DNA of 64,000 nt from Cristatella mucedo (GCA_009760855.2 WPIO01000173.1:283501-347500); one strand, 5' to 3'. Positions 1 to 12,090 are shown, counted from the stretch's first letter. The notes: a model not told the origin generated them from the sequence alone. Translations and numbers: made by a program.

Positions 1-95
1 AAGTCACATTTGTCGTTCAAATGAAACTGACACTGCTGAGAAAACTAAATTGCTAAACTCTCTAGGAGGTATGCTAAAATTCAATTTGATTGTTA

Positions 96-440
96 CTGAC
101 TGTTGGCGACAGAAGCTTTAGTTCTGCTGGTCCTAGACTGTGGAGATCGCTTCCATAATTCTTATGCAATCACAACTGCTCTCCTACTGCCGACTGTGGC
201 TCATCTTTTTCAGCGGTCCTGAACTGCTACTTCTATGCTCCTCGCTACCTCAACTGCTCTCCTGACTCTGCTATCTGTCCCACATTCTCTATATTGCGTA
301 AGATGAAGTCTGTTGGCTACTGAATGCCTACCGGAAGCCGCTTAGGCTGTGAGTGAGCTATATAAAACTCTCCTGTGTAACACCCACACGGTCTGTATGA
401 CTTTGTGTAGTTACAGACGGAGATACATTACATTACATTA
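96..440 (+). mobile_element. LINE-B 3' end, truncated
   Basis: The segment begins at the sequence coding GDRSF-S-GPRLW, the usual C-terminal motif of CR1/L2-type ORF2. It runs through the family 3' region and ends at 440 in ACATT repeats. It matches the other LINE-B copies in the window (for example 28404-28634 and 42380-43172). Frame breaks show it is dead. Upstream (1-95) there is too little sequence to tell whether the copy extends further. Confidence 0.8.
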
Positions 441-963
441 TTTGCGGTTAAAGCAGATAGGCCCAAGCTGGTAAAGATACTGAGCACGCTACTTACACGA
501 ACCATACTCACTGCGGCAGTCGGTAATATTAAGTATAGCAGAGGGTAACCTACAAAATCCTCAGCATACGTGTAGCCAGAATATTTTTTTTTTATTCAAT
601 CATGTCCCATTGGCTTTGAAAGAAGTCTAACATAGTTTAGCTATGAGATTTTCTGATTTCAGTGGAAGTTCAATTCCATGATTTAGTTTCCACTGACCCC
701 AATATGCATACCACAACTTTGTTTAGTTCCGAATATGTGGCAGTACTGCGTAGCTGCAGTCTGTAACCGCACCAGACTGTCCAGTCATTTTGAAAACCAG
801 AATTGAACCTTACCTGACCTATTCTCGCAATGGCAGAGCAAAGGCAACTAGAGATGGTACTTTCTTTTATCGTTCTGATTATCCGTTTCATGATTGTTGC
901 CTGAGTTGCTGCTGATTTTGCTATTGTCCCTGATTTGCATCTAAACAGTTTTTTTGGGTTTAG

Positions 964-1118
964 CTAAACTGACGCCAGAATGCGACGGCAATCAGGATGT
1001 CACACATATTCAGCTGACTGGTTACGAGAGACGACTGCAATTACTGCAAGAGCTACAAAAGAAGCTGCGACATGAGGAAGGAAGGATTAATGTCGAGATT
1101 CAAAGTATTTACGATTAA
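964..1118 (+). CDS. Candidate terminal exon encoding a coiled-coil tail
   Basis: A T-rich tract ending in AG at 962-963 precedes an open frame that closes with TAA at 1116-1118. The frame gives about 51 residues ending YERRLQLLQELQKKLRHEEG plus a short tail. Leucines are spaced as in a coiled coil and charged residues are dense. The ERRLQ-LQEL-KKLR-EE pattern loosely recalls the coiled coil of p66/GATAD2 proteins, but this is weak and could be chance. No upstream exon was found. It lies on the same strand as the CARD exons further right; its stop codon argues against it being an internal exon of that gene. It could be the last exon of a separate gene or a fortuitous ORF. Confidence 0.35.
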
Positions 1119-1689
1119 ATCATTTTAGCTCACGTTTCAGATTTTGTTTCTAATTGCTCTTACTGGATGCAAACCTGGTGCTAGCTACAAGGTCCCTTCT
1201 TATGTTTCTTCTCGCTTAATCAGTTGAAAAATAGTTGCACTGTTTCCAGTTGAATCCAGCTAAGGGCGATGCTTTGAGAGGATTTATTTCATCATGTATT
1301 ACTAACTTCTATTTTTTGTATCTGTAATAGGCTTATTTAAGAATCCTCTATGACTCCCAACAGTCTTTTAGGTGAGTAGTAGAAGAGATACTACATGGCT
1401 AAACAGCATTTAGGATACTCGTTAGACTAATAATAAGATCAGAAGAATTCTCTCAAATAAATTTTTTTTGTTACAATTATTGTAATTTATTTAAAATATA
1501 AATCATTAAAATTATTAGTAAATCCCCATTCTGGTGTGGTACACTGGCTGCAAGAACATCAATGACGCAGGGTTTCCTTGTTTTGCTAAGGTGATTCGTC
1601 CTAGCCTTGGAAACATGAAGGTCAAGGGACATTACTTTTATGAACGTGGTGGTAAGCTTAAGCCCAGCTGGGTCTGCGATAAGCCTGAA
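1119..1689. other. Unassigned AT-rich gap
   Basis: No coding or repeat family was recognised. An AATAAA at about 1456 could serve as a polyadenylation signal for the candidate exon ending at 1118, but this is not demonstrated. Confidence 0.3.
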
Positions 1690-2848
1690 TTGAGATTAAA
1701 TTGAGATTCTTCTTAGAGTCCTTAGCATATAAATTACGTGTCGATTTTGATTATTGTCGATGCGATTTGCCTTAGCTTTGATCCCTCCCAGCCTTCTAGC
1801 ACCTCAAATTCTCTAAACTCACTTGCTGCATGCATTGATGACATCCGCACATGGATGGCAGCAAATTTTCTAAAACTGAACTATGACAAAACTAACTCAC
1901 TAGTTATGGGTAAACCCAGTGTGATTAACAATTTGGAAAGGCTGTCTCTCAAAATTAGCTCTGCCAGCTTATATCCTGTAGAATCAGCTCGAAATCTAGG
2001 TGTCATTTTCCAAAGCGACCGCTTGTTAGACGACCACATCAGCTCTACAGTCAAATATGCCTATTTTCAGCCTTATAACCTTGCTAAAATTCAGGCTTGT
2101 TTAGATCAGGATACCATGTCTAAGTTGGTACATGCATTTGTGACATCTCGTCACGACTTCTGACACTCACTGCTTACTGGCCTACCAGGATGTGCGATCA
2201 GGCGATTGCAGCTGGTGCAAAACTCTGCAGCTTGGCTTGTCTGTCGTGAGCATCGCAGTAGCCACATTACTCCTCTTCTCGCCGACCTGCACTGGCTACC
2301 AGTTAAGCAACGGATCGACTTCAAGGTTTCGTCGCTCACTTTTAGGTTCCTTCATTCTATGGCTCCAGCCTATCTCTCCGACATACTCCCCCATCAGGCC
2401 AAGCATCGTACCACCAGCTTTTCGGAATCCAACAGTCTAGAAATACCTCGTGAAAACCTTAAATCCTTTGGAGACCATGCATTTAGTTCGTATGCTTCCA
2501 AAGCCTGGAGCTCCCTCCGATCTGCGTCAGAACATCCCATGACCTGACCACATTTAAAAGGAACTTAAAAACACACCTATTTAGGACAGCCTTTAGTGGG
2601 TCCCTGTTTTCGTCCTTCACGTGCTTTTGCTTGCTGACACTGCATGCTGCCATTAACCACATTTGCATGCTGACCCTGTGCATGTCACCCCTAACCCTGT
2701 TATTCATTTTGATTGTTTTTCAAGCATGATTTTACTTACAATTCAATTGCATTTCCCTTTGCAGCAAATGTAAAGCGCCTAGAAAGAGATTAAGTTCTGT
2801 GAGGGCGCTTTATCAAGTACATTATTACTATTATTATTATTATTTTTT
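1690..2848 (+). mobile_element. LINE-A, 5'-truncated, RT C-terminal half to tail
   Basis: Homology to the RT begins around the degenerate YADD region. It continues through the C-terminal region (frame motifs [38 protein letters not shown]), the 3' UTR, the family hairpin and a tail of ATT repeats at about 2822-2846. The single ORF2 frame is broken near 2161 and again near 2540 by stops and frameshifts, so the copy is inactive. It matches the longer copy on the minus strand at 32053-33325. Confidence 0.9.
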
Positions 2849-2849
2849 G

Positions 2850-3589
2850 AAGCAGCCATATCAAAGCAAATAAGCTCTTTCTTAAGCAAACCCATTGCCT
2901 GTTTTTATCCGGTCCCCAATTGTATGTAATGCACTGAATAGTGCAAAGGTTGGTTCTAAAAAATCCAAGTAGATTAAAAAAGGTTCCATCGGCTTTCGGA
3001 AAGCTGATCGAAGCAAGTGATTATTGGGCTAAAACTTTACTACATTAGAGCTATCAAAATTCTTTATCACCCTGGAGTATTTATAGAAGTTTTAGGTTTG
3101 TTTGCTGCATACATCCTACAGCAGCATTCGGTAGCTCACTTTTGTGTTGTTACTGCCTCCCACCGTTTTTCTAGGTGCGGACAATGTACTGCATTCGGTG
3201 TGTAAATACAAAACAAGTTATTGGTTTTGTTAAGCCGTTGATGGCTAGCTGATTCAACTACTCAACCTATACTACTGGAAAATCAGTGCACATATATGCT
3301 ACTGATCTTTGTACCGTTATAACTTTAAAGCTTATGCAAGAGCAGTTGTTTTTCATGCTGATTGTATTCGTTGTGGTATTAGCTCACTTCCAAAACATCT
3401 TCTGAAAATCGACTGTTGACCGCTAGTGTGGTCCAATTTAAATTAGAAGTGGCAGTTCTGTCGTTCCAAATACAATGCTAGGCACTTAGTTATCATTGCT
3501 CAGTCTTTATAAGCATCTTAAATACAGCCGGTTAAATTTCTTCTCAGTAAATTCCGAGGCGTAGCATATCTGAGATTAGGCTATCCAGG
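2850..3589. other. Unassigned spacer between LINE-A and LINE-B
   Basis: No convincing coding or repeat signature was found. It may contain the eroded 5' part of the LINE-B copy whose endonuclease region follows. Confidence 0.25.
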
Positions 3590-6470
3590 AGAAGCTAGAT
3601 GTATGTCTACTAACCAAAACTTGGTCGACGCCCGGTCCGACTGCTGTACATCTGAAACCACCCCAATTGGGCTCTCATTCTTTCAATCCGTGCAATCTGA
3701 AAATACTGATGATAGGGTTTATTTTCATGCATGAATGTTTTGGCAATAAGACGTGCTTTGTTTTGCATTGGGAATGGTTCGGATCAGTTACAAACAGGTC
3801 CTCATTAGAGACATGCCTCCCACTGCTGTCCTATCCCGACCTCATATGGGCTGTCAGAACTTCTTTATAGATGAATTTCTGGATTTCCTTGATACAGTAT
3901 TTACCTGTGATAGGCCAACATTGATTACAGAAAAATTCACTATTCAAGCTGGCGACACTAGCAAAGGCTCCGCCCAGTCATATCTTGACTCTCCAAAAAA
4001 CTTTGGTTTAGTCCAATGCGTTTCTCATACCACTCACGTCGATCCGTATCTCGTTGTGGCTTAGGATTTATTCCTCACTGATCTTGTTTCATGACCACTT
4101 AACTCTCGGGTAATTTTTGGTCTCGTGTACTATATGTGATCCGTTGTGCACACGGCGTTAATTTGAGTTTGATGACAGTAGAATATAGTTATGACCAATA
4201 CAAATTTTGGAATCTGTAAGTGAGGCAGGTCTTTGTGGTCTGTGCCGAACTCAACGAAAGATTTGATGGCCTTGCAAACGAAGTGAACATAACAATTAGG
4301 AGTGCTCTTAGTGAGCTTGCTTCCGTTCATGCTGTTTTTATACAGATTCGAGGACATTCCTTTCAATTTAAAAAATAATGGAAAATATTCATCGTATTGT
4401 GCTTAGGCTTGAACGCCATCTTAAAAAAATTGGGTCTTATGAAGATCTAGTCAATGTCAAAGACTTTCTTTGAGTCTGCATCTGGGAGCTGAAGCTAACC
4501 AAGGCTTCCTTTTTTGCTTAAAAATTGAAGCCCTGGAGGTCAGATCCCAAACAGACTTATAAGACTGTAAATAAGGTGCTGAATTATTCTGATAGATCTA
4601 ATACCCCAAATAGTAACGGCAGGGCGAAAGGCTTCTAGCCTTCATTACTAAAGAGCATCACGGCCTCTAAAAAACTCCCTCTGACTGAAGCAATTGCTGA
4701 ATCACAACCTGTGAACTTCCTAAAATATTCGGCTAGGTTAGTATTTGCAATGTGGCTATCTAATTATGGTCGAGAAAAAATTAGTACATCTTCTGAGCAT
4801 CCTATACAATCATTGATATGGTCCTCAACGTCAGACCGACTTAGTTCAGCCATTCCTGAGGTTATATATGCTTGTCAGGCAAAAGCAGGTCGTACCGAAG
4901 AGCTTCAAATGGGCCATCGTCAGAAGCATATTTAAAAAGTCCAAGATTAAATAAGGAGGTGCTTGCATACTATCATCCAGTTTCATGTCTCCATCTTTTG
5001 TATAAATATACATGACAGAACTATCGCTGAGCGACTGATAGCACACATTGCATTGAATAAAGTATCAGAGAAATTTTGATCCATATTCCAGCGGCAGCAC
5101 TCCACTGAAACTGCTTTCCTCCGTTTAAGGAATAGCGTCGTATGAACCAACGATGATAGGAATGCCATAGCCCTTCAAGATCAATCAACTTCCTTCGACA
5201 AAATTGTTTGTGAGGTCCTACTTAAATGATTGACGGCAATAATCGCTCTGGCAGATAAGGCACTGCCGTGGCTTTACTCATACCTGTCAGATTGTGATCA
5301 ATCTCTGCCTCTAAGCTCATATCTTATTAGCAAGACTCAAGTCAATTGTAATTTGCCTCAAGGAATCGTCTTCGGTCAATCGCTGTTCTCAGTTTATAAT
5401 CAACCTTCGGGCAAGACATTTTGACCAATGGACTAAAATAATATGCTATGATGAAGATGCGAAGCTGTATTTTTCATTAAAACCTTGAGAATATGCTGCA
5501 GGGACTGATAAACTGAACACTTGCCTTGATGATACTTGCTCTTGGATTTCAGTAAGTTTCCCTGAACTAAACAATGATACAACTGAACGTCTGCTCCTCG
5601 GACACCCTTAGCTTGTGATTGAGCTAGAAGACTTCTCTTTGAATAGGCGATGCCGATGTGCGACCATCACCAACAATTAGGTATCGCCTTCGCTAGTTGC
5701 CCAAATTTATATACCTTTGTTCAGAAAAATGCTTCCAATGCTATCAATAATGTCCGTTTCCTATTTAAGATTAAGAATCGTCATCCGTGGCGTCCAGCGC
5801 AACATTTAAATACCTTCGTAGCTCTGTTGCAGCAAGATAATTGTAATTATTATTAGGCTGGTGTACCAAAAAGAACCACTAGGTCGCTGCAGCTGGCTGT
5901 GACTACGGCTGCAACACTAGTTTGCACTTCCCGGGTGTTCGACCGTGTGTCTTCTTTGCTAAACGAGCTAAGACGGCTGCCGGTTAATCAAGGTTACAGA
6001 GCCAAGTTCTTAAGCTGACCCAAAAGGCTCACCGTGGCTTTGCTCCGCCATACCTAGCTAAACTGCTGCACCATTTTCAGCCTCTTCGTGGCCTTAGATC
6101 CAGTGTTTACAAGAAATTAGCGGTTCCATCTTTCAACTTAAAAACCTTCGGCGACAGAAGCTTTTTGTCTGAAAGTCTTATATTTGGGAACTTACTTCTA
6201 CGATTCTTGAACAACGAAAACTACTCTCCTACTGCGGACTGTGGCGCATCTCTTCAAGCCGTCCGGAGCTGCTACTTTCACATTATTAACTATCTCACGT
6301 CTCTTCTTACTCTTTTATGCTTGCCACTTTGTATATTTCGTGGGGTGAAGTCCGTTGGCTACCGAATGAGTCCGGAAAATTGCTTTGCCTCGGTGTGGGC
6401 TATAAAAAATCTATTGCCTAAAACCTACGTAGTCTTTTTGGAGTTGGGAATGGAAAAAATAATAATAATA
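3590..6470 (+). mobile_element. LINE-B, near-complete but decayed (endonuclease + RT)
   Basis: This is the most complete LINE-B copy. An open segment at about 3790-4062 resembles the end of an APE-type endonuclease (LITEKFTIQAGD, then FGLVQCVSHTTHVDP). RT motifs follow in shifting frames: a remnant of the HSTETAFLRL region near 5100, a CNLPQGIVFGQSLFSVY block near 5350-5400 (the PQG-S motif), and the 3' ORF region near 6150. The 3' end lies near 6470 with an AATAAT-type run. Many stops and frameshifts make it a fossil. The EN-RT order is that of CR1/L2 elements, and divergence from other copies suggests it is older than the LINE-A copies. Confidence 0.75.
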
Positions 6471-6474
6471 ATAC

Positions 6475-6605
6475 AGTTCAGAGGCAGTAGAGCCTTACTA
6501 GCTGCGTCCACACTTGCAATTAAGGAACACCTGCTGCTAAATTTGAACCCAGCACCTTGGCCGTGAGGAGCACACACCTCACCTCCTGGGGTGTACCAGA
6601 AGGCT
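6475..6605 (-). mobile_element. tRNA-derived SINE, SINE-A-like
   Basis: On the minus strand a tRNA-like head has a GGTTCAAAT B-box-like sequence. A body follows with the same order of blocks as SINE-A copies (a cgcc/gcaagtg block, then a taaggctct block). It lies directly downstream of the LINE-B 3' end. It is diverged and truncated. Confidence 0.5.
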
Positions 6606-7307
6606 TTTTTAATAATGACCTCCTGCATTAGAGTAAGAAGCTGCAGGTGAGACTAAGTCGGCCAGTAAAACGTCCTGAATCGGTAGTGCAAACGCAGTAT
6701 CTAGGAGAGAAATGGGCAATGGCTATGAGGTCAATCTATTGTGTAAGTGCAGCCTTCATGACGTTCAGTCATAGGGTTGTCATCGTGCATGCCAAGCAAG
6801 GGTTCGAGCTCAACTGACTTTTCCTGCTACCGTAAATAGCTATCACTTTTACAAAAATTGCACTAGTCTAATAACGAGGCTGATTTAATTAATTTCTGAT
6901 TTAATCAACTACGGGCTTTCACAGTAGCAATTTGCTAGCCTGCAAGTGACAATCCAAACTTAAACATTTGCTAAACCTAAACTGCCTTAGATAGAGGCTT
7001 GGTTAGCCCAATCGTCACGTCTTAAGGAGCGAACTGAAAAATTGACTCCGGTGAGTATGACTCTCGAAATTCTCTACTATTCTGCTTGGAGATGTACTCG
7101 TTCCGGTGTGCTGAAATATCAACCGACCTTCCTGACAAGCAGCACATTTTGGGTTGGAAAGGACCACTACATGAAGTTGCAATTGTGACAGCCCTTCGCC
7201 AGTAATACGGTCCATACAGGCCACTCGTGCTTGGAGTACGAAAGGCTAAAATTTGCCATTTTTAATTATTTCTCGTTTACATCCAAACGTTTTGTCAATT
7301 TTTTTAG
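6606..7307. other. Unassigned DNA upstream of the CARD exon
   Basis: No recognisable domain was found. Short open stretches flanked by GT/AG-like dinucleotides (for example a CCG/GTGAGT at about 7049) occur, but no upstream exon of the CARD gene can be named with confidence. Confidence 0.25.
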
Positions 7308-7480
7308 AAATTCAATCTGTTTCGAGATCGACGCCAGCCGTCAGTAAAAATCTGCAGGATGCTATCCGAAGGTATCGCTCAGCTATAGTAGCAACACTAA
7401 CCAGTACGAAAGTGGCGGAAGCTGCATTGTATTTGCATAGAAAACTTACGCTAACTATCGAGGAGCTCGAAGAAATAGAG
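7308..7480 (+). CDS. CARD-domain gene, exon encoding the N-terminal half of the domain
   Basis: The exon is bounded by a strong polypyrimidine acceptor (T7 then AG at 7306-7307) and a GAG/GTAACC donor at 7480/7481. There is no in-frame ATG upstream, so it is an internal exon; it starts with two bases completing a codon and ends in phase 0. The 57 full codons include NLQDAIRRYRSAIVATL and LTLTIEELEEIE, which fit helices 1-3 of a caspase-recruitment domain, including the typical LT-EE-EEI turn. CARDs are death-fold modules for homotypic protein contacts in apoptosis and innate-immune signalling. The next exon (9758-9889) continues the domain in frame after an intron filled with LINE fragments. 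Partner domains (NACHT, caspase, helicase) were not found, so the protein class is unknown. Confidence 0.75.
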
Positions 7481-8044
7481 GTAACCGATTGAACAATTCT
7501 TTATACAATCCTCCCAAAATGTGAAGCTATATTGTAGGTCAAGCAGTGGGCTCAATGATGCCTTGCTATTTTCCTGGATATAACGCTGCCTACTTCAGCA
7601 GATTTGGCCTGCTGAGTGTCGTGTGCATGGATGTATACGCCTACCAGCTACTGCAGTTACTTCTGGCTGTGAAATTCAAGCAAAGCTATGATTAACCCTA
7701 TCATTAGCCTAAAGCATGAACCTTCTTATCTGCAATGCTATAAATCTTAAACATCAATAAAGTAGTTAAACTAAAGCATATACATGCCGAGTAGCTCATA
7801 CGCGATGATAAGTTACTAGCCCACCTTAGTTTAAATTGAGGTCCAATCGTCCTGTAAGTGATCCTAATGACTAGACTTTTTTGGCCGGAACGCTGCCACA
7901 ACTTTAACCGCAGCTTTCTAGTTTTATTCTTCTTGTTGCAACATTGTATTCTATCACGATATAGATTCAGATCTAATAAGTGACTTTGAATACAGTCGGC
8001 TTTTTGATTACCTTTTCATTTAGTCTGCCTTGAAAGGCCGTTTT

Positions 8045-8265
8045 CAATGTAACGTAATGTATCTCCTTCTGTATTTCCACAAAGCCTCAAAGACTTTTCG
8101 GGTGTTAGGCTGGAGAGTCTTATATAGCTCACTCATAGCCTAAGCGGCTTTCTTTACGCCAAAATTAGAGACATACTTCTTCTCACTCCGCAGAGAGAAA
8201 GTAAGAAGCATAGCTGCGTAATGAGAACCGTTGAGATAGTGAGTAAAACGAAAATACAGAAGCCA
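8045..8265 (-). mobile_element. LINE-B 3' fragment in the CARD-gene intron
   Basis: The minus strand matches the last about 220 bp of LINE-B, with a remnant of the terminal TAATGTA repeats at about 8051 and the conserved block around the TAACACCC hairpin. It is diverged and lies within the intron between the two CARD exons. Confidence 0.7.
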
Positions 8266-8599
8266 GAATGGTTGAATCAGATTTTCCTTAGCCAGCAGCA
8301 GGAGAGTAGTTGTCAGCACCTCCACAGCAAAAGCCGTTTCTGCACAGGCTCAGTTTTCTAACATGATTAGTAGAGCATGCATAGGGTCGCCATGCATGAT
8401 CATGTAAAGGACGAATCATAAGGACCGACTCAATGTAAAGATAAATGGTTGTGGCAAATAACATATAAATAATAAATAATAAATAAGTAAATATAAATGA
8501 TCGAGAAACTTTTAGTTTCATAATGTGGTCGATTCAGGTAATTTCGTGGTGCTAGTCGGATGTGAGTTTCAGCCTTTTGGATAAAAAACACGACCACCT

Positions 8600-9010
8600 A
8601 AGAGTTGAGACTCATACAAGGTACACGATAAGATTCAGGAAAGAAAGTGGTGCTAAACTTAGCTAGGTTCAGAAGTAGATTAGATAGGTAGGCTAGAACC
8701 AAAGAATGAAAAGTCCTAAAAGTGAGTGACACAACATTTGAAGTCGATGCGTTGCTTGACTGGGAGCCAGTGTAGGTCGGAGAGAATTGATGCGAGGTGA
8801 CCATTACAAAACTCGCGACAGGCAAGAATAGCTTCAGAGTTTAGCACAAGCTGTAGTCTCCTGGTTGCACAAGCAGATAGACCAGCAAGCAGCGAATTAC
8901 AAAAGTCAAGACGGGATGTCACAAAGTTAGATTTGGCATTCATGGCTAAGCAAGCTCGAACCATGGTGATGTTATATAGCTGAAAATAGCCATTTACTAA
9001 TTTCACCTAC
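8600..9010 (-). mobile_element. LINE-A internal fragment in the CARD-gene intron
   Basis: The minus-strand translation shows LINE-A RT C-terminal motifs ([27 protein letters not shown]). Neither the 3' UTR hairpin nor the ATT tail is present, so both ends have been lost. The reading frame is split. Confidence 0.75.
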
Positions 9011-9059
9011 AGATACGATAAAAGAGGGGAGTTACTTAACCAAGATCTGCTTTTTTGAT

Positions 9060-9310
9060 TAGCTATTAACGACCTGGAGCACTTTTGACTCGTCAACGGA
9101 TACCGATTTGAGGGCTTGTGCTGTCCTACAAAGCTATCTCTGGCTTAGCTCTTTCGTAACTTGCTGAACTGCTCTGCAAGTTTGAGTATCGTCGTGCCAT
9201 CAGGTTATCTCTGAAAAATACGTAAGCTGTTCCATTTCTTCCCTTCAAAACCGTTTGCAACTAGTTCAGGAGAGTTTAAAGAGATCAGAGACTTCACAAT
9301 TACTCTGATT
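9060..9310 (+). mobile_element. Possible LINE-B remnant
   Basis: Blocks resemble the LINE-B region before the GDRSF motif (compare 5990-6130), including a degenerate 'GYR...YKA..GLA' frame and an 'LAELL' equivalent. Divergence is high and the boundaries are approximate. Confidence 0.35.
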
Positions 9311-9365
9311 TGTAGGGTGTTTTTGCAAGTTAAGATATACAGTTATGAAGTTAATGAGATATACA

Positions 9366-9420
9366 AATAATAATAAGTTAATAATAAGTTAATAATAAGT
9401 TAATAATAATAATAATAAGA
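9366..9420 (+). repeat. TAA-rich microsatellite
   Basis: Imperfect repeats of AATAATAAGTT and TAA units form a short low-complexity tract within the CARD-gene intron. Confidence 0.8.
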
Positions 9421-9757
9421 TATACAGTTATGAAGATAATACAGTCATGAATTCCTGACAAGTACTGAGTTCATGAGTTCAAATTTAATTTGATGGAGCT
9501 TGAACGCAACTGCTAGTTCGATAAACGGCTGTTCTTAACATTTATGGAACAGTAACTGTTGCATAATAATTCTGTAAAACCTAGTTTTGTAATTCTTTTA
9601 CGTTGCCTCTATCTGAATATTTAACGATGCAATGTCTTATAGCAACTTGACATTACAACGTGTTCAGACAACTCTTGAATGTGTGCTAGTCAGAGAAATC
9701 TCCTGTCGACAATCTCTGGGTTAAGTTTTTCTTATCCTCAGCCTGTTTGTTTTGTAG

Positions 9758-9889
9758 AAAGAGCTCACACGTTCAAAACGAGTTAGTAAACTCTTGGAAT
9801 GCTTACGAACGAAGGGAGAAAAGGGAGCTGAGACATTTGTTGCAGCTCTTCGGTGCTGTGAAGAAGATGACCTTGCAGATGAGATTGAG
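9758..9889 (+). CDS. CARD-domain gene, exon encoding the C-terminal half of the domain
   Basis: The exon has a pyrimidine-rich acceptor ending TTTGTAG (AG at 9756-9757) and a strong donor GAG/GTGAGT at 9889/9890. It is exactly 44 codons, phase 0 on both sides, so it joins the 7308-7480 exon in frame. It reads KELTRSKRVSKLLECLRTKG and then FVAALRCCEEDDLADEIE. This matches helices 4-6 of CARDs: the S-R-V--LLE-L--KG segment, the F--AL segment and the terminal DLA--I. Together the two exons give about 100 residues, the expected CARD length plus a short leader. A CARD split across two exons by a phase-0 intron is typical of animal genes. The 2.3-kb intron contains LINE-A and LINE-B debris. No downstream exon was identified before 12 kb, so the rest of the protein is unknown. 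Confidence 0.8.
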
Positions 9890-10679
9890 GTGAGTGTGCT
9901 GAAGTAATGAGTTTTCATCTGTTTATGTCAAGTGATCCTTCGGCTATTGATCACTCGTGAGTCTCTAGTAAGCTAATCCAGGTAATTTTAGGGCTCGTGA
10001 TTTTTGATGTTTCTTAAACGGTTGAGCCTACCTAAGTCGCATGCGAGTTAGCTCTAATTATTATACGGCGATCGATTCCATCTGCAGCTCCAGTAAGTAA
10101 TAGTAGACTAGTCCGGCTGATTCAAGTGGGAATGATCCCAGATGAGCCCAGCTAACTTACTACTTGGTGTATCTGCAATTAATAAGCTCAGATGCTTGTT
10201 TAGTTAGCAAGCCCAGATGAAAGTCTATACCAGCACGACAAAACATTTTCCCAAGCGCTTAGTGGCAATAATTCAATTTTAAAGAGCAGCATAATAATCC
10301 ACTTGCTTAGCACCTTTAAATGACATTCTCCATTTTAAACTTTAAAACTCAAGATGAGAGGTTCGCTAAATTTGTGTTACTTGCAAGATCTCGATCAAAG
10401 ATTCAAAAGCATACCAGTAACGTCATTGTGCTAAAATAATCATGGTACTCCTAGCTATCGGTTAGGATGACCTCCTGCAAGTAAACTGTTCGGAATCACG
10501 GCCAGGTACACAGGCAAAGTGCATCGGAACCAAAAACAAGGATGTCGACTAGGGCGAAGAGATGCTTACCAGAATATATGGGATTTTGGTTGTAACTAAA
10601 ATGATGCCATGTCAGTGCAAGCACTGATCAAAGTTAGAAGCTAGCTCAATATTTTCGCTTTATACTAGCAGTAACCTCG
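9890..10679. other. Unassigned DNA downstream of the CARD exon
   Basis: It should be intron or flank of the CARD gene. No further exon with convincing splice sites and sequence was recognised. Confidence 0.3.
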
Positions 10680-11640
10680 ATTAGCAAAGATTTCAAATGA
10701 GTTCTGAAGGCGGAAGGAGTGTATAGATTCTACGGATCTGGGGGGCACCGTCGACGAGATAAGCAGTCGGATGCATAGGCTGGTGAAAGGCGATGAAATG
10801 AATTGTAGGCTGGATGCAGAATCTCGAACTGAATCCTATGCTTGATTATAAGCCACTAACGCTCAGACATAAGTATTTCTTAGCGAGAGTTTTTTGAGAA
10901 TCAGAGCTCCGGAATATGCCAAAGAATTTGCAGTTATAAACCGTCACTTATAAGTTCGGAAGTATTACCAGCCAGTCAATTATGCCGTAACAGCATGCAT
11001 AATAATTATTCTGGACACACACTGCTTGTGATAGTAGGTCACTGATAACTTTGAAATTTACTCTTTTTTCCAGAATTCTTTGACAGCCGTCGCAGACTTG
11101 AGCAAGATAATAGAAATACCTACAAGTGAGTGACAGAAACATTTGGTTAATATGCTGCTTAAACCAGAGCTATAAGGCTTGGGTAATTCGAGGCATTGTG
11201 TGTGCAGTTGCCAAGTTCGCTGCAGACAGGCCCAGCCTCTGAGTTGTGTACCATCTGTAAGTACCTATATCTAAAGAAAGAGGACCTGCCAGTCGCGACC
11301 CAGAAGCGAATTTAAAACAGCTTGTTGCAAATTTATGGAGCTCCTTGGCTGTTTGTCATTGTCCAAATATGGTATGAAGTTTTGGAATCGGTCATGGCTG
11401 GAGGTCGGGAGACATAATTAAGGAGCTCTTGCACTTTTCCATTTTTAAGTGATTTCAAAGAAGAGCATCCATTTCGTTGGAATGCTATGGAGTGTGCTGG
11501 TAAAATTTAATGGTTTGGTGAAACATATTAATTATATTTTCATAAAATTCTCAGAGAACTCCCTTTGATCCCAAGCAATGCACTCAGCAATATCCGTAAT
11601 ATGATTAAATAGTGCCTTTAGAGAACATCTGTCTTGGCAC
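10680..11640 (-). mobile_element. Ancient LINE-A-like fossil
   Basis: The minus strand aligns loosely with the LINE-A C-terminal region: the block equivalent to the [13 protein letters not shown] coding sequence, followed by the equivalents of 'chitpll-dlhwlpv' and 'lsltfrsl'. No long frame remains. It is much more diverged than the other LINE-A copies, so it is an old copy or a related subfamily. Confidence 0.5.
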
Positions 11641-11927
11641 TTGACAGGTACAGTAAAAGTAGTATTAGCAGGTTTCAATGTAATCAAGCATACTATAACT
11701 TAAGATAGCATACATAATATGCTGATTCAATCTTCATTTAGTCTGAGAAATTTTAAATTTTCCCAATATTTAACGTAAGCACTAACCACTGCAAGGGACA
11801 TTACATGGTCTTTTGTACAACTGATCTCTAGGGAATGATCAAATTTAGGAATTTTTATTGCATGAAAATTTATTTATGTACTATCGACATATACAGATAA
11901 AGCAATAAGTGATGAGATCTGATGGCA

Positions 11928-12090
11928 CACTAGGTAAGATGGCTGGTTTTCACGACCTTGGTTACGATGTCATGGATTCGAATCTTGCAGTGGACGAATC
12001 GTTATCGCCACTGCAAATGTGCTGATAGCCGTATAGGCTCTTCCAATGCTATGCAAAAGAGGCTGTTAAATCAGCTAGTATTTGGTCAGC
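11928..12090 (+). mobile_element. SINE-A copy
   Basis: A tRNA-like head has the B box GGATTCGAATC. It is followed by the family body (ATCGCCACTGCAA, GATAGCCGTATAGGCTCTT) and the 3' end GGCTGTTAAATCAGCTAGTAT. It is the same family as 24411-24592. No gene product is expected. Confidence 0.8.
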
